The notes beneath the pieces are model-generated. The model did no database searches, was not told the origin of the DNA, and saw only the letters and a program-made list of their open reading frames with translations. DNA of 64,000 bases, from NCBI GenBank assembly GCA_000171875.1, contig ABHI01000005.1, forward strand, positions 62,001 to 126,000, read 5' to 3'. Position 1 is the first letter of the stretch, and every line of letters begins with the position of its first letter. Shown here in pieces: positions 1 through 9,216 of the stretch. Position numbers and translations under genes: made by a program. This DNA is from Flavobacteriales bacterium ALC-1. GTDB lineage: Bacteria; Bacteroidota; Bacteroidia; Flavobacteriales; Flavobacteriaceae.

Positions 1-904
1 TTTTTGCGTCTCTTATAATAATATCATAAAAAGATTTTGAGTTTTCAGGGATTTTAAGGTAATCTTCAAAACCAAAGCTATTAACATCATTAGAAATCAC
101 TAGTAAACCTTTTATAATAGCTATAAACATTAAACGTCTTACATCTTCCCTATTATAGTCATTTGGATAATGACCAGCTTCATACAACACTGTTGGTACA
201 TCAAAGTTTTGGAATGTGTCACCTACACAATTCAAATTAAAACCATCATCATAACGTGCAATACCGTTAGGTAACTCAGATTGCAACATATTATGCAGTT
301 GAGAAATAATAGACATTGCTACTTTTCTATTTGGTGTTAAAGATCGTTCTTCATCTTGAGCAGGTGATAAAAAAGACAAAGTTGCAGAGACTCCAGACGA
401 TTCAACACCATATATGGTGCGCTGTCCATGCAGGTTAAAACAATAATTAGGTTTAAAATCTTCATAGACACTACGCAACACATGACTTTCGGGCTGCGAT
501 AGATCTTGTGCATCTCTATTTAAATCAATGTCATTTGCATTTAGACGCGTATAGCGCTCCGCTCCATCAGGATTTAGTATCGGAATAACAACCAAAGTAC
601 AAGCCTCCAGAATATCTTTAGGAATGTCATTTCCAGTATCAAACAAGTTAAAACAATCAAATAATGCCTTAGTAGTTGTAGACTCATTGCCATGCATTTG
701 AGACCACAACAAAACTTTAATAGGCCCATTTCCAAATTTTAAACTATAAATAGGTCGTTCTTCAACAGAATAACCAACTACAGAAATTAAAGATTTCGGC
801 AATTCATTTAAACATTTTTCTATGTGTGAATTGGTAATATATCGACCAAATAATTTTGGTGTTTTTAATAAAGAATATAAACTATTTATCTGCTCTAGCT
901 GCAT
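1..904 (-). CDS. M14-family zinc carboxypeptidase, C-terminus cut by window edge
   Basis: The reading frame starts at the ATG at 904 and stays open to the left edge, so about 301 residues are visible and the C-terminus is missing. It has the M14 metallocarboxypeptidase layout: zinc ligands H71 and E74 in HGNE, the NPDGAERYTR segment with a substrate-binding Arg, DLNRD at 127-131, the third zinc ligand H159 in LHG, and the catalytic Glu E242 in YEAGH. No signal peptide is seen, so it is probably cytoplasmic or periplasm-independent. The family removes C-terminal residues from peptides or amidated cell-wall peptides; the exact substrate cannot be read here. A 12-bp inverted repeat (923-958) sits directly upstream. 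Confidence 0.88.
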   Translation of the reverse strand, partial: MQLEQINSLYSLLKTPKLFGRYITNSHIEKCLNELPKSLISVVGYSVEERPIYSLKFGNGPIKVLLWSQMHGNESTTTKALFDCFNLFDTGNDIPKDILEACTLVVIPILNPDGAERYTRLNANDIDLNRDAQDLSQPESHVLRSVYEDFKPNYCFNLHGQRTIYGVESSGVSATLSFLSPAQDEERSLTPNRKVAMSIISQLHNMLQSELPNGIARYDDGFNLNCVGDTFQNFDVPTVLYEAGHYPNDYNREDVRRLMFIAIIKGLLVISNDVNSFGFEDYLKIPENSKSFYDIIIRDAK

Positions 905-1208
905 ATAAGAAAATGTATTGAATTACAAATGTAATCATTTGATAATTTACATTTGTAAACACGTGTTTTTTACGAAATTGTTACAATGTTATACAGATTA
1001 GGCATGATTTTAATTATAGTATAATTAATAAATTGAAAATAATTTAATGGTAATTATTTTAAACTATTAAAATATTTATTATCAGTTATTTAAAACACAT
1101 TATCAAATGATTAATTTAAATATAAATAATGATTTTAAAATAAATGAACTGAGATTTAATACTATTGTTTACTTTTGTAACGTTATACGGTTAGAATTAT
1201 AGTTTACA
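905..1208. other. AT-rich divergent intergenic region with repeated and inverted motifs
   Basis: This 304-base gap separates the divergent carboxypeptidase and XRE-regulator genes. It holds a perfect 12-bp inverted repeat, TTACAAATGTAA (923-934) and TTACATTTGTAA (947-958). A 14-bp motif, AATCATTTGATAAT (933-946), recurs inverted at 1099-1112. A near-identical direct repeat, GTTATACAGATTAG (988-1001) and GTTATACGGTTAG (1182-1194), is also present. No credible ORF or RNA gene was seen. The repeats are candidate operators, possibly for the adjacent XRE regulator; that link is inference. Confidence 0.55.
1170..1177 (+). promoter_or_regulatory. Bacteroidota -7 promoter box (TACTTTTG) for the XRE regulator
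   Basis: TACTTTTG matches the Bacteroidota TAnnTTTG -7 consensus exactly and lies 31 bases before the ATG at 1209. The repeat GTTATACGGTTAG (1182-1194) falls just downstream, about where transcription should start, which would suit autorepression. A clear -33 box was not found. Confidence 0.5.
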
Positions 1209-1577
1209 ATGATAAACTCAATAAAATTTACAGAGCGACTTCAAAAAGTCATAGATTTTTATGGTGAAACTGCTTCAGGTTTTGCTGAAAAAATTGGTGT
1301 ACAACGTTCTAGTATTTCGCATATTCTTTCTGGTAGAAATAAGCCAAGTTTAGACTTTGTAATGAAGGTACTTCACTCCTATCCCGAAGTAGAATTATAT
1401 TGGTTAATGAATGGTAAAGGAGAATTTCCAAGTCAACCTAAAATTTCTGAATCTCCAAATTCTAATTTAACACAAACAGAATTAAAACCTAAAACTCAAA
1501 TACCAGAATCTAATTCTGAAATAGAGAAAATAGTTATCTTCTATAAAGATGGCACTTTTAAGAGCTATAAGCCTTAA
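1209..1577 (+). CDS. XRE-family helix-turn-helix transcriptional regulator
   Basis: A 122-residue protein. Residues about 8-62 form a Cro/CI-type HTH: the segment GFAEKIGVQRSSISHILSGR is a typical helix-turn-helix, followed by LDFVMKVLHSYPEVELYWLMNGKGE, a form common in flavobacterial XRE regulators. The C-terminal half is low-complexity, rich in S, N, P and T, ending in a short positively charged strand (IVIFYKDGTFKSYKP). No ligand domain is visible. It probably binds DNA as a dimer. The repeats flanking its promoter make autoregulation plausible. Its targets are unknown. It is not linked to phage or toxin genes here. Confidence 0.85.
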   Translation: MINSIKFTERLQKVIDFYGETASGFAEKIGVQRSSISHILSGRNKPSLDFVMKVLHSYPEVELYWLMNGKGEFPSQPKISESPNSNLTQTELKPKTQIPESNSEIEKIVIFYKDGTFKSYKP

Positions 1578-1596
1578 AATTCATTTAGCGATTCAT

Positions 1597-1604
1597 TATC
1601 TTTG
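1597..1604 (+). promoter_or_regulatory. Bacteroidota -7 promoter box (TATCTTTG) for the 1619 lipoprotein
   Basis: TATCTTTG fits TAnnTTTG and lies 14 bases before the ATG at 1619, so the leader would be very short. This suggests that the lipoprotein and terC are transcribed separately from the XRE gene, which ends at 1577. Confidence 0.45.
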
Positions 1605-1618
1605 CATAAACACATATA

Positions 1619-2005
1619 ATGAAGGCATTTTTATCACTTTTTTTACTTTTATTACTAACAAGTTGCTACAATATAGAGCGCAATTGCTCAGATTACAAGA
1701 CTGGTACCTTTGAGTTTAACTATACCATTGACGGTATTGAAAAGACCGGACAATTTGTACGCACAGAAACGCTAAATATTGATTATTTTGAAGGTAAAGT
1801 AGATTCGTCTTCTGTACGTTGGATAAATGATTGTGAATTTATACTCAAAAAAATCAATCCAAAAAGCATGTCCGAAAAAGAAGCTATTCATATGAAAATA
1901 CTATCTACAACAGATAGCACCTACACTTTTGAATATAAACTTGCCATTAAAAAATCTAATAGAGAGCAACGCGTAGAAAAAGGTGTTGCTAAAAAAATTA
2001 ATTAA
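1619..2005 (+). CDS. Small lipoprotein of unknown function
   Basis: A 128-residue protein. The N-terminus is a lipoprotein signal with lipobox LTSC at residues 13-16, so mature lipoprotein would begin at C16. The mature part is beta-rich and polar (GTFEFNYTIDG, TGQFVRTETLNIDYFEGKVDSSSVRWINDCEF). It has two further cysteines (C23 and the one in NDCEF) that could form a disulfide. I do not recognise a characterised domain. It ends 5 bases before terC on the same strand, so the two are probably co-transcribed. Expect attachment to the inner or outer membrane, facing the periplasm. Confidence 0.75.
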   Translation: MKAFLSLFLLLLLTSCYNIERNCSDYKTGTFEFNYTIDGIEKTGQFVRTETLNIDYFEGKVDSSSVRWINDCEFILKKINPKSMSEKEAIHMKILSTTDSTYTFEYKLAIKKSNREQRVEKGVAKKIN

Positions 2006-2010
2006 CGCTT

Positions 2011-2799
2011 ATGCTAGATTTTCTACTGACATCTGATGCAATCATGGCATTAATCACGTTGACATTTTTAGAAATTATACTTGGTATAGACAACATAGTA
2101 TTTATATCTATTGCAGCAAACAAATTACCCGAAGAACAACGCGGAAAAGCTACTAATATTGGGCTATTACTCGCTATGGCGCAACGTATTATTCTACTAT
2201 TCTTTGTGTCTTTCTTGGTGGGTCTTAGTGAACCTTTTTATACGTTTAAATCGAGCTGGTTAACCGCTGCTATAAGCTGGCAAGCCATTATCTTATTTGT
2301 AGGTGGTTTGTTTTTAATTTACAAAAGCACATCCGAGATTAGAGAAAAAGTTGAGACTCCATCACATGATGAAGATAACGTAAAATCCAAGGTCATAAAA
2401 TCCTTATCCCAAGCCATTACACAAATCTTAATTATTGATTTTATTTTCTCTGTGGATTCAATATTGACTGCAGTTGGCATGACTAATGGATTACACCCAA
2501 ACAGTAATTATACACTTATACTTATGATTATTGCTGTAATTATTTCAATCGCAGTGATGATTGGTTTTGCTAACCCAATTCGAAAGTTTATAGACAAAAA
2601 CCCTAGTATGCAAATTTTAGGTTTAGCCTTTTTGATACTTATAGGTTTTATGCTAATTACTGAAGCTGCTCACCTATCGCATACAGAATTCTTTGGTAAA
2701 TCTGTTGGCGCCATACCTAAGGGTTACTTATACTTTGCGATAGCATTCTCTTTATTTGTAGAGTTTTTGAACCACAGGACTACTAAGAAAAAGAGTTAA
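2011..2799 (+). CDS. TerC-family integral membrane protein
   Basis: A 262-residue multi-pass membrane protein with the TerC/Alx signature: EIILGIDNIVFISI near residues 21-34 and the matching IDFIFSVDSILTAVGM near the middle, each placing conserved acidic residues in a helix. About seven transmembrane helices are expected. TerC-family proteins are linked to tellurite resistance and, in studied cases, to manganese export during insertion of secreted metalloenzymes; the function here is by family only. It is the second gene of a unit with the 1619 lipoprotein. Its 3' end overlaps that of the convergent parC by 4 bases, with no terminator hairpin between them. Confidence 0.9.
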   Translation: MLDFLLTSDAIMALITLTFLEIILGIDNIVFISIAANKLPEEQRGKATNIGLLLAMAQRIILLFFVSFLVGLSEPFYTFKSSWLTAAISWQAIILFVGGLFLIYKSTSEIREKVETPSHDEDNVKSKVIKSLSQAITQILIIDFIFSVDSILTAVGMTNGLHPNSNYTLILMIIAVIISIAVMIGFANPIRKFIDKNPSMQILGLAFLILIGFMLITEAAHLSHTEFFGKSVGAIPKGYLYFAIAFSLFVEFLNHRTTKKKS

Positions 2800-5471
2800 A
2801 ACAAAGTCACCTGACCTTGATCATCTGCATCTAAATCTTCATCAGAATCATCGTTAGAGGAAAGTTTTGTCTTTGGCTTATCATCAGAAGTAGCATCCGT
2901 TTTAGAAGTATTAGACACTGTTACTTCATCTACAACCTCCAGTTCATCAGCATGCACCTCTTCAGGTGCTTCATAAGGCAACGCGTCTAACAAATTTACT
3001 TGATTGATTTTATCTTTAGTCAACTGGTTTCCTAACGCAGAAATACCTTTTACAGCAATAAACTCTTCAAGATTCACCTCCATATTTGGCTTACGATCTT
3101 TACCACGTTCTTTAGTAAACTCTACATCAGCCATAGGCCTCCAGTCAGTTGAAACAATTTCTAATTGCGAATCAGCATGCGCAGAAATAAAAGACTCCTC
3201 CTTACCTTCTTGTTCTATTAAAAAACGTTTAACATAATAACGTTCTTTGTCACCATCGTAATAAATAACAGAGATAGGTTTTTTTGGAACCCATTTTTCT
3301 AACACAATCATATCACTATCAAAATGTGTAGTCAATTCTGGTATAATGGTTTTTACAATACCGGACTGTGTGATAATGAGCAAACGGTCCTCACCTCTAA
3401 ACTCACCAATCAATTCTCCGCGTTCGTCAACATTAAGACGTTGTACTGTATCATCAAACCATATTTTACGTGGCTTTAATGTTGATACCCCTTTTTCCTT
3501 GAGCTCTACACGTTTAACAGAATATTTAGTCACCAAATTACCTTTAGATGATCTGCCTTTAATAAGAATATCGGCAAAATCTAAATCCCATTTTAATTTC
3601 TTAACACTGCCTACTTGGCGCAACATAACAGTCACCACTTCTGCTTCACCATTAGGGTTTGCAGAAAAATACCATAATACAGAACCTTTGTTTCCATTGG
3701 TTAAATCGTACTCGCGATCTCGCGTCATACTTGTTACAGCAAATCGTTTTACATAAGATGGACCGCCTTTACCATCACGATAAATCATGTTATATACTGT
3801 ACGTTTGTCTTTTTTCTTGAATACCGCAACATGAATAATATTTTTACCAATAAAGGTTTTAGACCCTACTTTAGTCACCATCATTTTACCTTCTTTGGTA
3901 AACACAATGATATCGTCAATATCACTACAATCACAAACATACTCGTCGCGTCGTAATGACGTACCAATAAATCCTTCTTCTCTATTAACGTAAAGCTTGG
4001 TATTTCTAATAACTACCTTAGTTGCATCAACATCTTCAAAGATTCTTATTTCGGTTTTACGCTCTTTACCTTCCCCATAATCCTTTTTTAATCTTTCAAA
4101 ATAAGCTATCGCATAGTCTATAAGGTTGGCTAAGTGATGTTTTACCTCTGCTATTTGATCTTCTAAAGCATCAATTTTTTGTTGTGCTTTATCGATATCA
4201 AATTTTGAAATACGCTTAATCCTAATCTCTGTAAGTCTAACAATATCATCTTCAGTGACTTTACGCTTTAAATGTTTTACATGAGGCGCAAGTCCTTTAT
4301 CTATGGCTTTAATAACACCTTCCCATGTTTCTTCTTCTTCAATATCACGATAGATACGCTTTTCAATAAAAATACGTTCAAGCGAAGCAAAATGCCATTG
4401 CTCTTCTAACTCGCTTAATTTAATCTCTAACTCTTGCTTTAACAGCTGTACAGTATTATCCGTAGAACGACGTAACATTTCTGTTACACCAACAAAAAAT
4501 GGTTTATTATCCTCAATAACACAACCTAAAGGAGATATAGATGTTTCACAATTTGTAAAAGCATATAGAGCATCAATCGTTTTATCTGGTGATAAACCAG
4601 AAGGTAAATGAATTAGTATCTCTACCTCAGCGGCAGTATTATCTTCAATCTTTTTAATCTTAATCTTCCCTTTGTCATTAGCTTTAAGAATAGAATCTAT
4701 AAGAGATGATGTTGTTGTCGCAAAAGGAATTTCAGTAATGGCTAGTGTATTCTTATCGCGCTGTGCAATCTTTGCTCTTACACGCACTTTTCCTCCACGT
4801 AAACCATCATTATAATTTGTAAAATCAGCAATACCAGCTGTCGGAAAATCTGGTAATATCGTAAAACGCTTCCCTTTAAGATGTTTAACTGAAGCATCAA
4901 TAAGTTCAATAAAGTTATGTGGTAATATCTTTGTAGATAATCCTACTGCAATTCCTTCTCCACCTTGAGCCAAAAGCAAAGGAAACATTACAGGTAAATT
5001 TATAGGCTCTTTACGACGACCATCATAAGAGGCTTGCCACTCAGTAATTTTTGGATTGTAAACAACGTCTAAAGCAAACTTAGATAAACGCGCTTCTATA
5101 TAACGTGAAGCTGCCGCACGATCCCCTGTTAAAATATTCCCCCAGTTTCCTTGAGTATCGATCAGTAAATCTTTCTGACCGATTTGCACCATAGCATCTG
5201 CAATACTGGCATCACCATGTGGATGGTATTGCATTGTGTGCCCAACAATGTTTGCTACTTTGTTGTAACGACCATCATCGAGGTCTTTCATGGAATGCAT
5301 TATACGTCGTTGTACAGGCTTAAAACCATCTTCAATAGCTGGTACAGCACGTTCTAGAATTACATAAGAAGCGTAATCTAAAAACCAGTCTTTATACATG
5401 CCGGTAACCTTTTTAATCGTTTCTTGGTTACCACTATCTTCATTTAATAAATCGTCATGCTCTTCTATCAT
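2796..5471 (-). CDS. parC: DNA topoisomerase IV subunit A
   Basis: An 891-residue type IIA topoisomerase cleavage subunit. The active-site tyrosine is Y124 in AASRYIEARL, after the TQGNWGN and TGDRAAAS motifs of the GyrA/ParC breakage-reunion domain. A coiled-coil and tower region follows (about 380-460), then a degenerate C-terminal beta-pinwheel and an acidic, low-complexity tail (DDSDEDLDADDQGQVTLF). With ParE it decatenates daughter chromosomes. The length suits flavobacterial ParC. It is the last gene of the parE - membrane protein - parC operon; its start overlaps the preceding stop by 4 bases, which implies translational coupling. ParC rather than GyrA is chosen because parE is beside it and no GyrA-box (QRRGGKG) is seen. 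Confidence 0.93.
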   Translation of the reverse strand: MIEEHDDLLNEDSGNQETIKKVTGMYKDWFLDYASYVILERAVPAIEDGFKPVQRRIMHSMKDLDDGRYNKVANIVGHTMQYHPHGDASIADAMVQIGQKDLLIDTQGNWGNILTGDRAAASRYIEARLSKFALDVVYNPKITEWQASYDGRRKEPINLPVMFPLLLAQGGEGIAVGLSTKILPHNFIELIDASVKHLKGKRFTILPDFPTAGIADFTNYNDGLRGGKVRVRAKIAQRDKNTLAITEIPFATTTSSLIDSILKANDKGKIKIKKIEDNTAAEVEILIHLPSGLSPDKTIDALYAFTNCETSISPLGCVIEDNKPFFVGVTEMLRRSTDNTVQLLKQELEIKLSELEEQWHFASLERIFIEKRIYRDIEEEETWEGVIKAIDKGLAPHVKHLKRKVTEDDIVRLTEIRIKRISKFDIDKAQQKIDALEDQIAEVKHHLANLIDYAIAYFERLKKDYGEGKERKTEIRIFEDVDATKVVIRNTKLYVNREEGFIGTSLRRDEYVCDCSDIDDIIVFTKEGKMMVTKVGSKTFIGKNIIHVAVFKKKDKRTVYNMIYRDGKGGPSYVKRFAVTSMTRDREYDLTNGNKGSVLWYFSANPNGEAEVVTVMLRQVGSVKKLKWDLDFADILIKGRSSKGNLVTKYSVKRVELKEKGVSTLKPRKIWFDDTVQRLNVDERGELIGEFRGEDRLLIITQSGIVKTIIPELTTHFDSDMIVLEKWVPKKPISVIYYDGDKERYYVKRFLIEQEGKEESFISAHADSQLEIVSTDWRPMADVEFTKERGKDRKPNMEVNLEEFIAVKGISALGNQLTKDKINQVNLLDALPYEAPEEVHADELEVVDEVTVSNTSKTDATSDDKPKTKLSSNDDSDEDLDADDQGQVTLF

Positions 5472-5944
5472 TTACTCGTACTATGCTTTAAATTTTCTTT
5501 TATAATTCTTCTTAGAGATTGCTTTACATGTCGCAATTTTGCTCGCTTTAAAAGTGTAACATTAAAACGTTCTTTAGATATTTTACCATTACGATGCTTA
5601 ATAAAAAGCACTAAAGTTTTATAAAATAAATATTTCTGCGTTTTATAACTCAACAACTTATGTTTAACTAACTCTACCTTATGTTCTCTATAATTAATAT
5701 AATCCGTTAATATTAAGCCTTTGTTGATAAGAACAAGTTTTTGTCCATCACTATTATATTCAAAATACTTGGCCGAAAAGTGGACAAAAATTAAGATTAC
5801 AAATAAAGTTAAAAATACATATATAGAACTTTCCGAAAATGTATTATAATTACTAAATAATGTTGCCAACAAAATAGCACCCATCAACAAAAAAAAATAG
5901 ATGAATATAATAGTCGCTTTCACATTTCTATTATCAGTTCTCAT
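5468..5944 (-). CDS. Two-helix membrane protein between parE and parC, function unknown
   Basis: A 158-residue protein. Two hydrophobic segments (about residues 10-30 and 39-61) form a membrane hairpin. A strongly basic, cytoplasmic-looking domain of about 95 residues follows ([20 protein letters not shown], then [22 protein letters not shown], and a Lys/Arg-rich C-terminus). The start overlaps the parE stop and the stop overlaps the parC start, each by 4 bases, so all three are expected to be translationally coupled. I do not recognise the family. The PH-like strand pattern after the two helices resembles bacterial PH-domain membrane proteins, but this is weak. A membrane tether or partner for topoisomerase IV is an inference from position only. 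Confidence 0.8.
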   Translation of the reverse strand: MRTDNRNVKATIIFIYFFLLMGAILLATLFSNYNTFSESSIYVFLTLFVILIFVHFSAKYFEYNSDGQKLVLINKGLILTDYINYREHKVELVKHKLLSYKTQKYLFYKTLVLFIKHRNGKISKERFNVTLLKRAKLRHVKQSLRRIIKENLKHSTSK

Positions 5945-7800
5945 ACAGCATCTTCAACAATATCGAGTTCAACTTTTAGGTTTTCAATAATAAACTCTTG
6001 GCGTGTCGGTGTGTTTTTTCCCATATAGAATGACAACAACTCTTCTATAGACATATCTTTATCTAACATTACGGGATCTAACCGAATATCCTCACCAATA
6101 AAATGTACAAACTCATCAGGTGAAATCTCACCCAAACCTTTAAATCGTGTGATTTCTGGTTTTGGCTTTAGTTTTTGGATCGCTTCTCGTCGTTCCTCTT
6201 CAGAATAACAATAAATCGTTTCTTTTTTATTTCTTACTCTAAACAAAGGTGTTTGTAAGATATATAAATGCCCTTCTTTTATCACTTCTGGAAAAAATTG
6301 CAAAAAGAAGGTAATTAACAACAATCTAATATGCATACCATCAACATCGGCATCTGTAGCAATAACCACATTATTATACCTTAAGTCCTCGAGAGATTCT
6401 TCTATGTTTAAAGCTGCTTGCAACAGATTAAATTCTTCATTCTCATACACAATTTTTTTGCTTAAACCATAACAATTTAAAGGCTTTCCTTTTAAGCTAA
6501 AAACGGCCTGTGTATTAACGTCACGAGATTTTGTAATACTACCAGAAGCCGAATCTCCCTCAGTAATAAACAAGGTAGTTTCTAAGTTTCTTTCATTTTT
6601 GGTATCCCCAAAATGTACACGGCAATCACGTAATTTTTTATTATGAAGACTCGCCTTTTTAGCTCTATCCTTGGCTAGTTTTCTAATACCAGATAATTCT
6701 TTACGCTCGCGTTCTGCTTGAAGAATTTTTCGTTGAATCTTTTCTGCCGTATCCGGGTTTTTATGTAAAAAGTTATCCAAGTAAGTCTTCACAAAATCAT
6801 TGATATACGCTCTTACAGTAGGTAAACCACCTCCCATATCAGTAGAACCTAATTTTGTTTTGGTCTGACTCTCAAATACAGGTTCCATTACTTTTATAGC
6901 AATCGCTGTAACAACTGATTTTCTAATATCAGAAGCATCATAATTTTTACCATAAAATTCTCTAACGGTTTTAACTATAGATTCTCTGTAAGCTGCTAAA
7001 TGTGTTCCACCTTGCGTGGTGTTCTGTCCATTTACAAAAGAATGGTACTCTTCACTATACTGAGTTTTGCTATGCGTTATAGCCACTTCAATATCATCAC
7101 CTCTTAGATGAATGATAGGATAAAGCATGTCGGATTCATTAATATTTTCAGATAGTAAATCCTTTAAGCCGTTTTCACTAAAATATTTTTCACCATTAAA
7201 AACTATAGTTAATCCTGGATTGAGGTATACATAGTTCTTTAGCATTTTTACAACATACTCATTTCGGTATTTGTAATTCTTAAAAATACTATCATCAGGA
7301 ACAAAGCTCACTTTAGTTCCTTTTCGTCGAGAGGTATCCTCTAAAAATTCTTGATCTTTAAGCTCTCCAAGTTCAAACTCAGCAGAAGCCGATTTCCCAT
7401 CTCTAGTCGATTCTACCCTAAAATAAGACGACAAGGCATTAACTGCTTTAGTACCTACACCATTTAATCCTACAGATTTTTTAAAAGCCTTAGAATCGTA
7501 TTTTCCACCAGTATTCATCTTAGAAACTACATCAACGACTTTTCCTAATGGAATACCGCGACCATAATCTCTAACAATAACGCGTTCTCCTTGAATTGAA
7601 ATTTCAATAGACTTACCAGCGCCCATCACAAATTCATCAATAGAATTGTCAAGGACTTCTTTAAGTAAGATGTAGATACCATCATCTGGTGAAGAACCAT
7701 CACCTAACTTTCCGATATACATACCAGGACGCATTCGAATGTGTTCTTTCCAATCGAGTGAGCGTATGTTATCTTCTGTATAGTTAGACTGTACTGCCAT
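5941..7800 (-). CDS. parE: DNA topoisomerase IV subunit B (GHKL ATPase)
   Basis: A 619-residue ATPase subunit. The GHKL domain occupies about residues 25-220, with [13 protein letters not shown], the DYGRGIP magnesium/ATP loop and [13 protein letters not shown]. The transducer domain follows. The TOPRIM domain carries ITEGDSASG and the metal-binding DADVDGMHI. The C-terminal segment is typical ([13 protein letters not shown]). It lacks the long insert common in Proteobacterial GyrB and is of ParE length. It heads the operon with the 5468 membrane protein and parC, and works with ParC to separate daughter chromosomes. Confidence 0.94.
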   Translation of the reverse strand: MAVQSNYTEDNIRSLDWKEHIRMRPGMYIGKLGDGSSPDDGIYILLKEVLDNSIDEFVMGAGKSIEISIQGERVIVRDYGRGIPLGKVVDVVSKMNTGGKYDSKAFKKSVGLNGVGTKAVNALSSYFRVESTRDGKSASAEFELGELKDQEFLEDTSRRKGTKVSFVPDDSIFKNYKYRNEYVVKMLKNYVYLNPGLTIVFNGEKYFSENGLKDLLSENINESDMLYPIIHLRGDDIEVAITHSKTQYSEEYHSFVNGQNTTQGGTHLAAYRESIVKTVREFYGKNYDASDIRKSVVTAIAIKVMEPVFESQTKTKLGSTDMGGGLPTVRAYINDFVKTYLDNFLHKNPDTAEKIQRKILQAERERKELSGIRKLAKDRAKKASLHNKKLRDCRVHFGDTKNERNLETTLFITEGDSASGSITKSRDVNTQAVFSLKGKPLNCYGLSKKIVYENEEFNLLQAALNIEESLEDLRYNNVVIATDADVDGMHIRLLLITFFLQFFPEVIKEGHLYILQTPLFRVRNKKETIYCYSEEERREAIQKLKPKPEITRFKGLGEISPDEFVHFIGEDIRLDPVMLDKDMSIEELLSFYMGKNTPTRQEFIIENLKVELDIVEDAV

Positions 7801-8222
7801 AGGTTTAGGACGAAATTTTGATAGAACGCTAATATAAGACTATACCACAAAAAATGAAATATGGTTGGCGTAAAGTAATTAACAATAAAAAGCCAATGTT
7901 GTTGAGAACATTGGCTTTTCAAATAATTGATTGATTATAAACTCAAATTGATTGATGAAATTTCATTTATAAATAGTTATACTACAAATATATAATTGAT
8001 ATATAAGCTAATTAGTTAACGACTGTTATTTAGTGTTAATGCAAGTTTATAAAAAACTAAAAAACATCTGCGCTTTGTATTAACAATGCATTTCTGGTTA
8101 GAAGCATTTTTCTTATATAGCTTTTTAGAAATTAGAATTAAAAAAGATAATTAAGCAATGCTTTAATAAAAGAAATATTATAATTTAGTTGTTCATTTAT
8201 TCGGTAATGAAATAGAATTTAA
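7801..8222. other. Divergent intergenic region with an unexplained terminator hairpin
   Basis: This 422-base gap lies between the divergently transcribed parE and the GNAT gene. The part near parE should hold its promoter, but no clean TAnnTTTG box was found. A perfect terminator-like hairpin sits at 7888-7919. The remaining 300 bases (7920-8222) are very AT-rich with no ORF of note. A small RNA that ends at the hairpin is possible but not shown. No tRNA signature was seen. Confidence 0.5.
7888..7919. terminator. Bidirectional intrinsic-terminator-like hairpin upstream of parE
   Basis: A perfect 13-bp stem, AAAAGCCAATGTT (7888-7900) with its complement at 7907-7919, closes a 6-base loop GTTGAG. 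The stem starts with four A and ends with four T, so it can act on either strand. It lies upstream of both flanking genes, so it does not terminate either annotated neighbour. Confidence 0.7.
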
Positions 8223-8795
8223 ATGAATATACCAACACTAGAAAACAACAGAGTAAAACTAAGCTTACTAGACTTAAGCAACTATCAATACTTAGAAGAC
8301 ATTGCACAAGAAAAAGACCTCATCTTCTACTCTCCTTCAGATATTTCTACACCAGAAAAACTGAGAACTTATGTGCAAACGGCTGTAGATGGGTATTACC
8401 ATAAAACAACTATCCCTTTTTTAATCTACGATAAGGAAAAACAAACCTATGCTGGTTCTACACGCTTTGGCTTAGTAAATTGGAAAAACAAAGTCCTACA
8501 TATTGGATGGACATGGATTGGTCACAGTTTTCAAGGTACAGGATTAAATGCCAACATGAAATTTCTAATGCTACAATACGCTTTTGAAACCTTAGAGTTT
8601 GAAAAAATAGAGTTTAGAATAGACGAGCGTAATAATAAATCGCGTCGTGCAGTTGAGAAGTTGGGTGCAACACTAGAAGGTATCTTACGTAAGGACACTC
8701 TTATGAATGATGGTTTTAAACGCAGTACGTGTTGCTATGGGATTTTAAAAGAAGAATGGCCGCATATTAAAGCGACCATTTTCAAAACTTTTTAG
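8223..8795 (+). CDS. GNAT-family N-acetyltransferase (RimJ/RimL-like)
   Basis: A 190-residue protein of the Acetyltransf_3 type. It begins with PTLENNRVKLSLLDLSNYQYL and has the beta-bulge acetyl-CoA region IGWTWIGHSFQGTGLNANMKFLML, then FEKIEFRIDERNNKSRRAVEKLGATLEGILRKD. The N-x-x-S-R-A-x-E-K-x-G-A motif is typical of RimJ/RimL proteins that acetylate protein N-termini or antibiotics and small amines. The substrate cannot be assigned. It overlaps the convergent YtxH gene by 4 bases. Confidence 0.85.
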   Translation: MNIPTLENNRVKLSLLDLSNYQYLEDIAQEKDLIFYSPSDISTPEKLRTYVQTAVDGYYHKTTIPFLIYDKEKQTYAGSTRFGLVNWKNKVLHIGWTWIGHSFQGTGLNANMKFLMLQYAFETLEFEKIEFRIDERNNKSRRAVEKLGATLEGILRKDTLMNDGFKRSTCCYGILKEEWPHIKATIFKTF

Positions 8796-9115
8796 CTTGT
8801 TTGCTGATACGTTTTATTTTTTTCTTTTAGAATCGCTAATTGCTTTTCTAAAAACGTAATCGCTTGTTCTGTTTTATAACTTGTTTTAGAAGCAAAGTCT
8901 TTTAAGTCTTCCTTAAACTTATCTTTTCCAGAAGCTGCAGCTTTAGATAAATCGTCTTTAACTTCAGTGAAGTCATCTACTATTTGATCTTTTATCTCCT
9001 TTCCTTCTTTTTTAAGTTTATCTCTTGTTACACTGCCTTTTTCTGGTGCTAATAATACACCAGCTGCTGCACCTATTAATGTGCCCAAAACTAAGGCGCC
9101 TTTTACCTGAATCAT
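8792..9115 (-). CDS. YtxH domain-containing protein
   Basis: A 107-residue protein. It starts with a short membrane or glycine-zipper segment (GALVLGTLIGAAAGVLLAPEKG, residues about 5-26), followed by an amphipathic, Lys/Glu/Asp-rich helix to the C-terminus. This is the YtxH architecture, seen in envelope- or general-stress proteins. A strong purine-rich ribosome site (AAAAAGGAAAAG) precedes the ATG. It is separated from the upstream DoxX-like gene by about 100 bases with only a weak hairpin (9200-9215), so read-through is possible. Confidence 0.8.
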   Translation of the reverse strand: MIQVKGALVLGTLIGAAAGVLLAPEKGSVTRDKLKKEGKEIKDQIVDDFTEVKDDLSKAAASGKDKFKEDLKDFASKTSYKTEQAITFLEKQLAILKEKNKTYQQTS

Positions 9116-9216
9116 ATCTTTTCCTTTTTAAATATTAATGTTGTTTACTTATATGTAGTAAAACTTACTGTTTTGTTACATACAAGTTGTGTGCCAAGGA
9201 TTTAAGCACTTAAATT

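Noticed and set aside
3004-3756. Plus-strand ORFs inside parC (77 and 136 residues)
   Set aside because: They overlap the conserved parC coding frame, have no promoter or domain, and read as antisense shadows.
7704-7922. 72-residue minus-strand ORF running across the parE start and the terminator hairpin
   Set aside because: It shifts frame over the start of parE, covers the hairpin and has no recognisable features.
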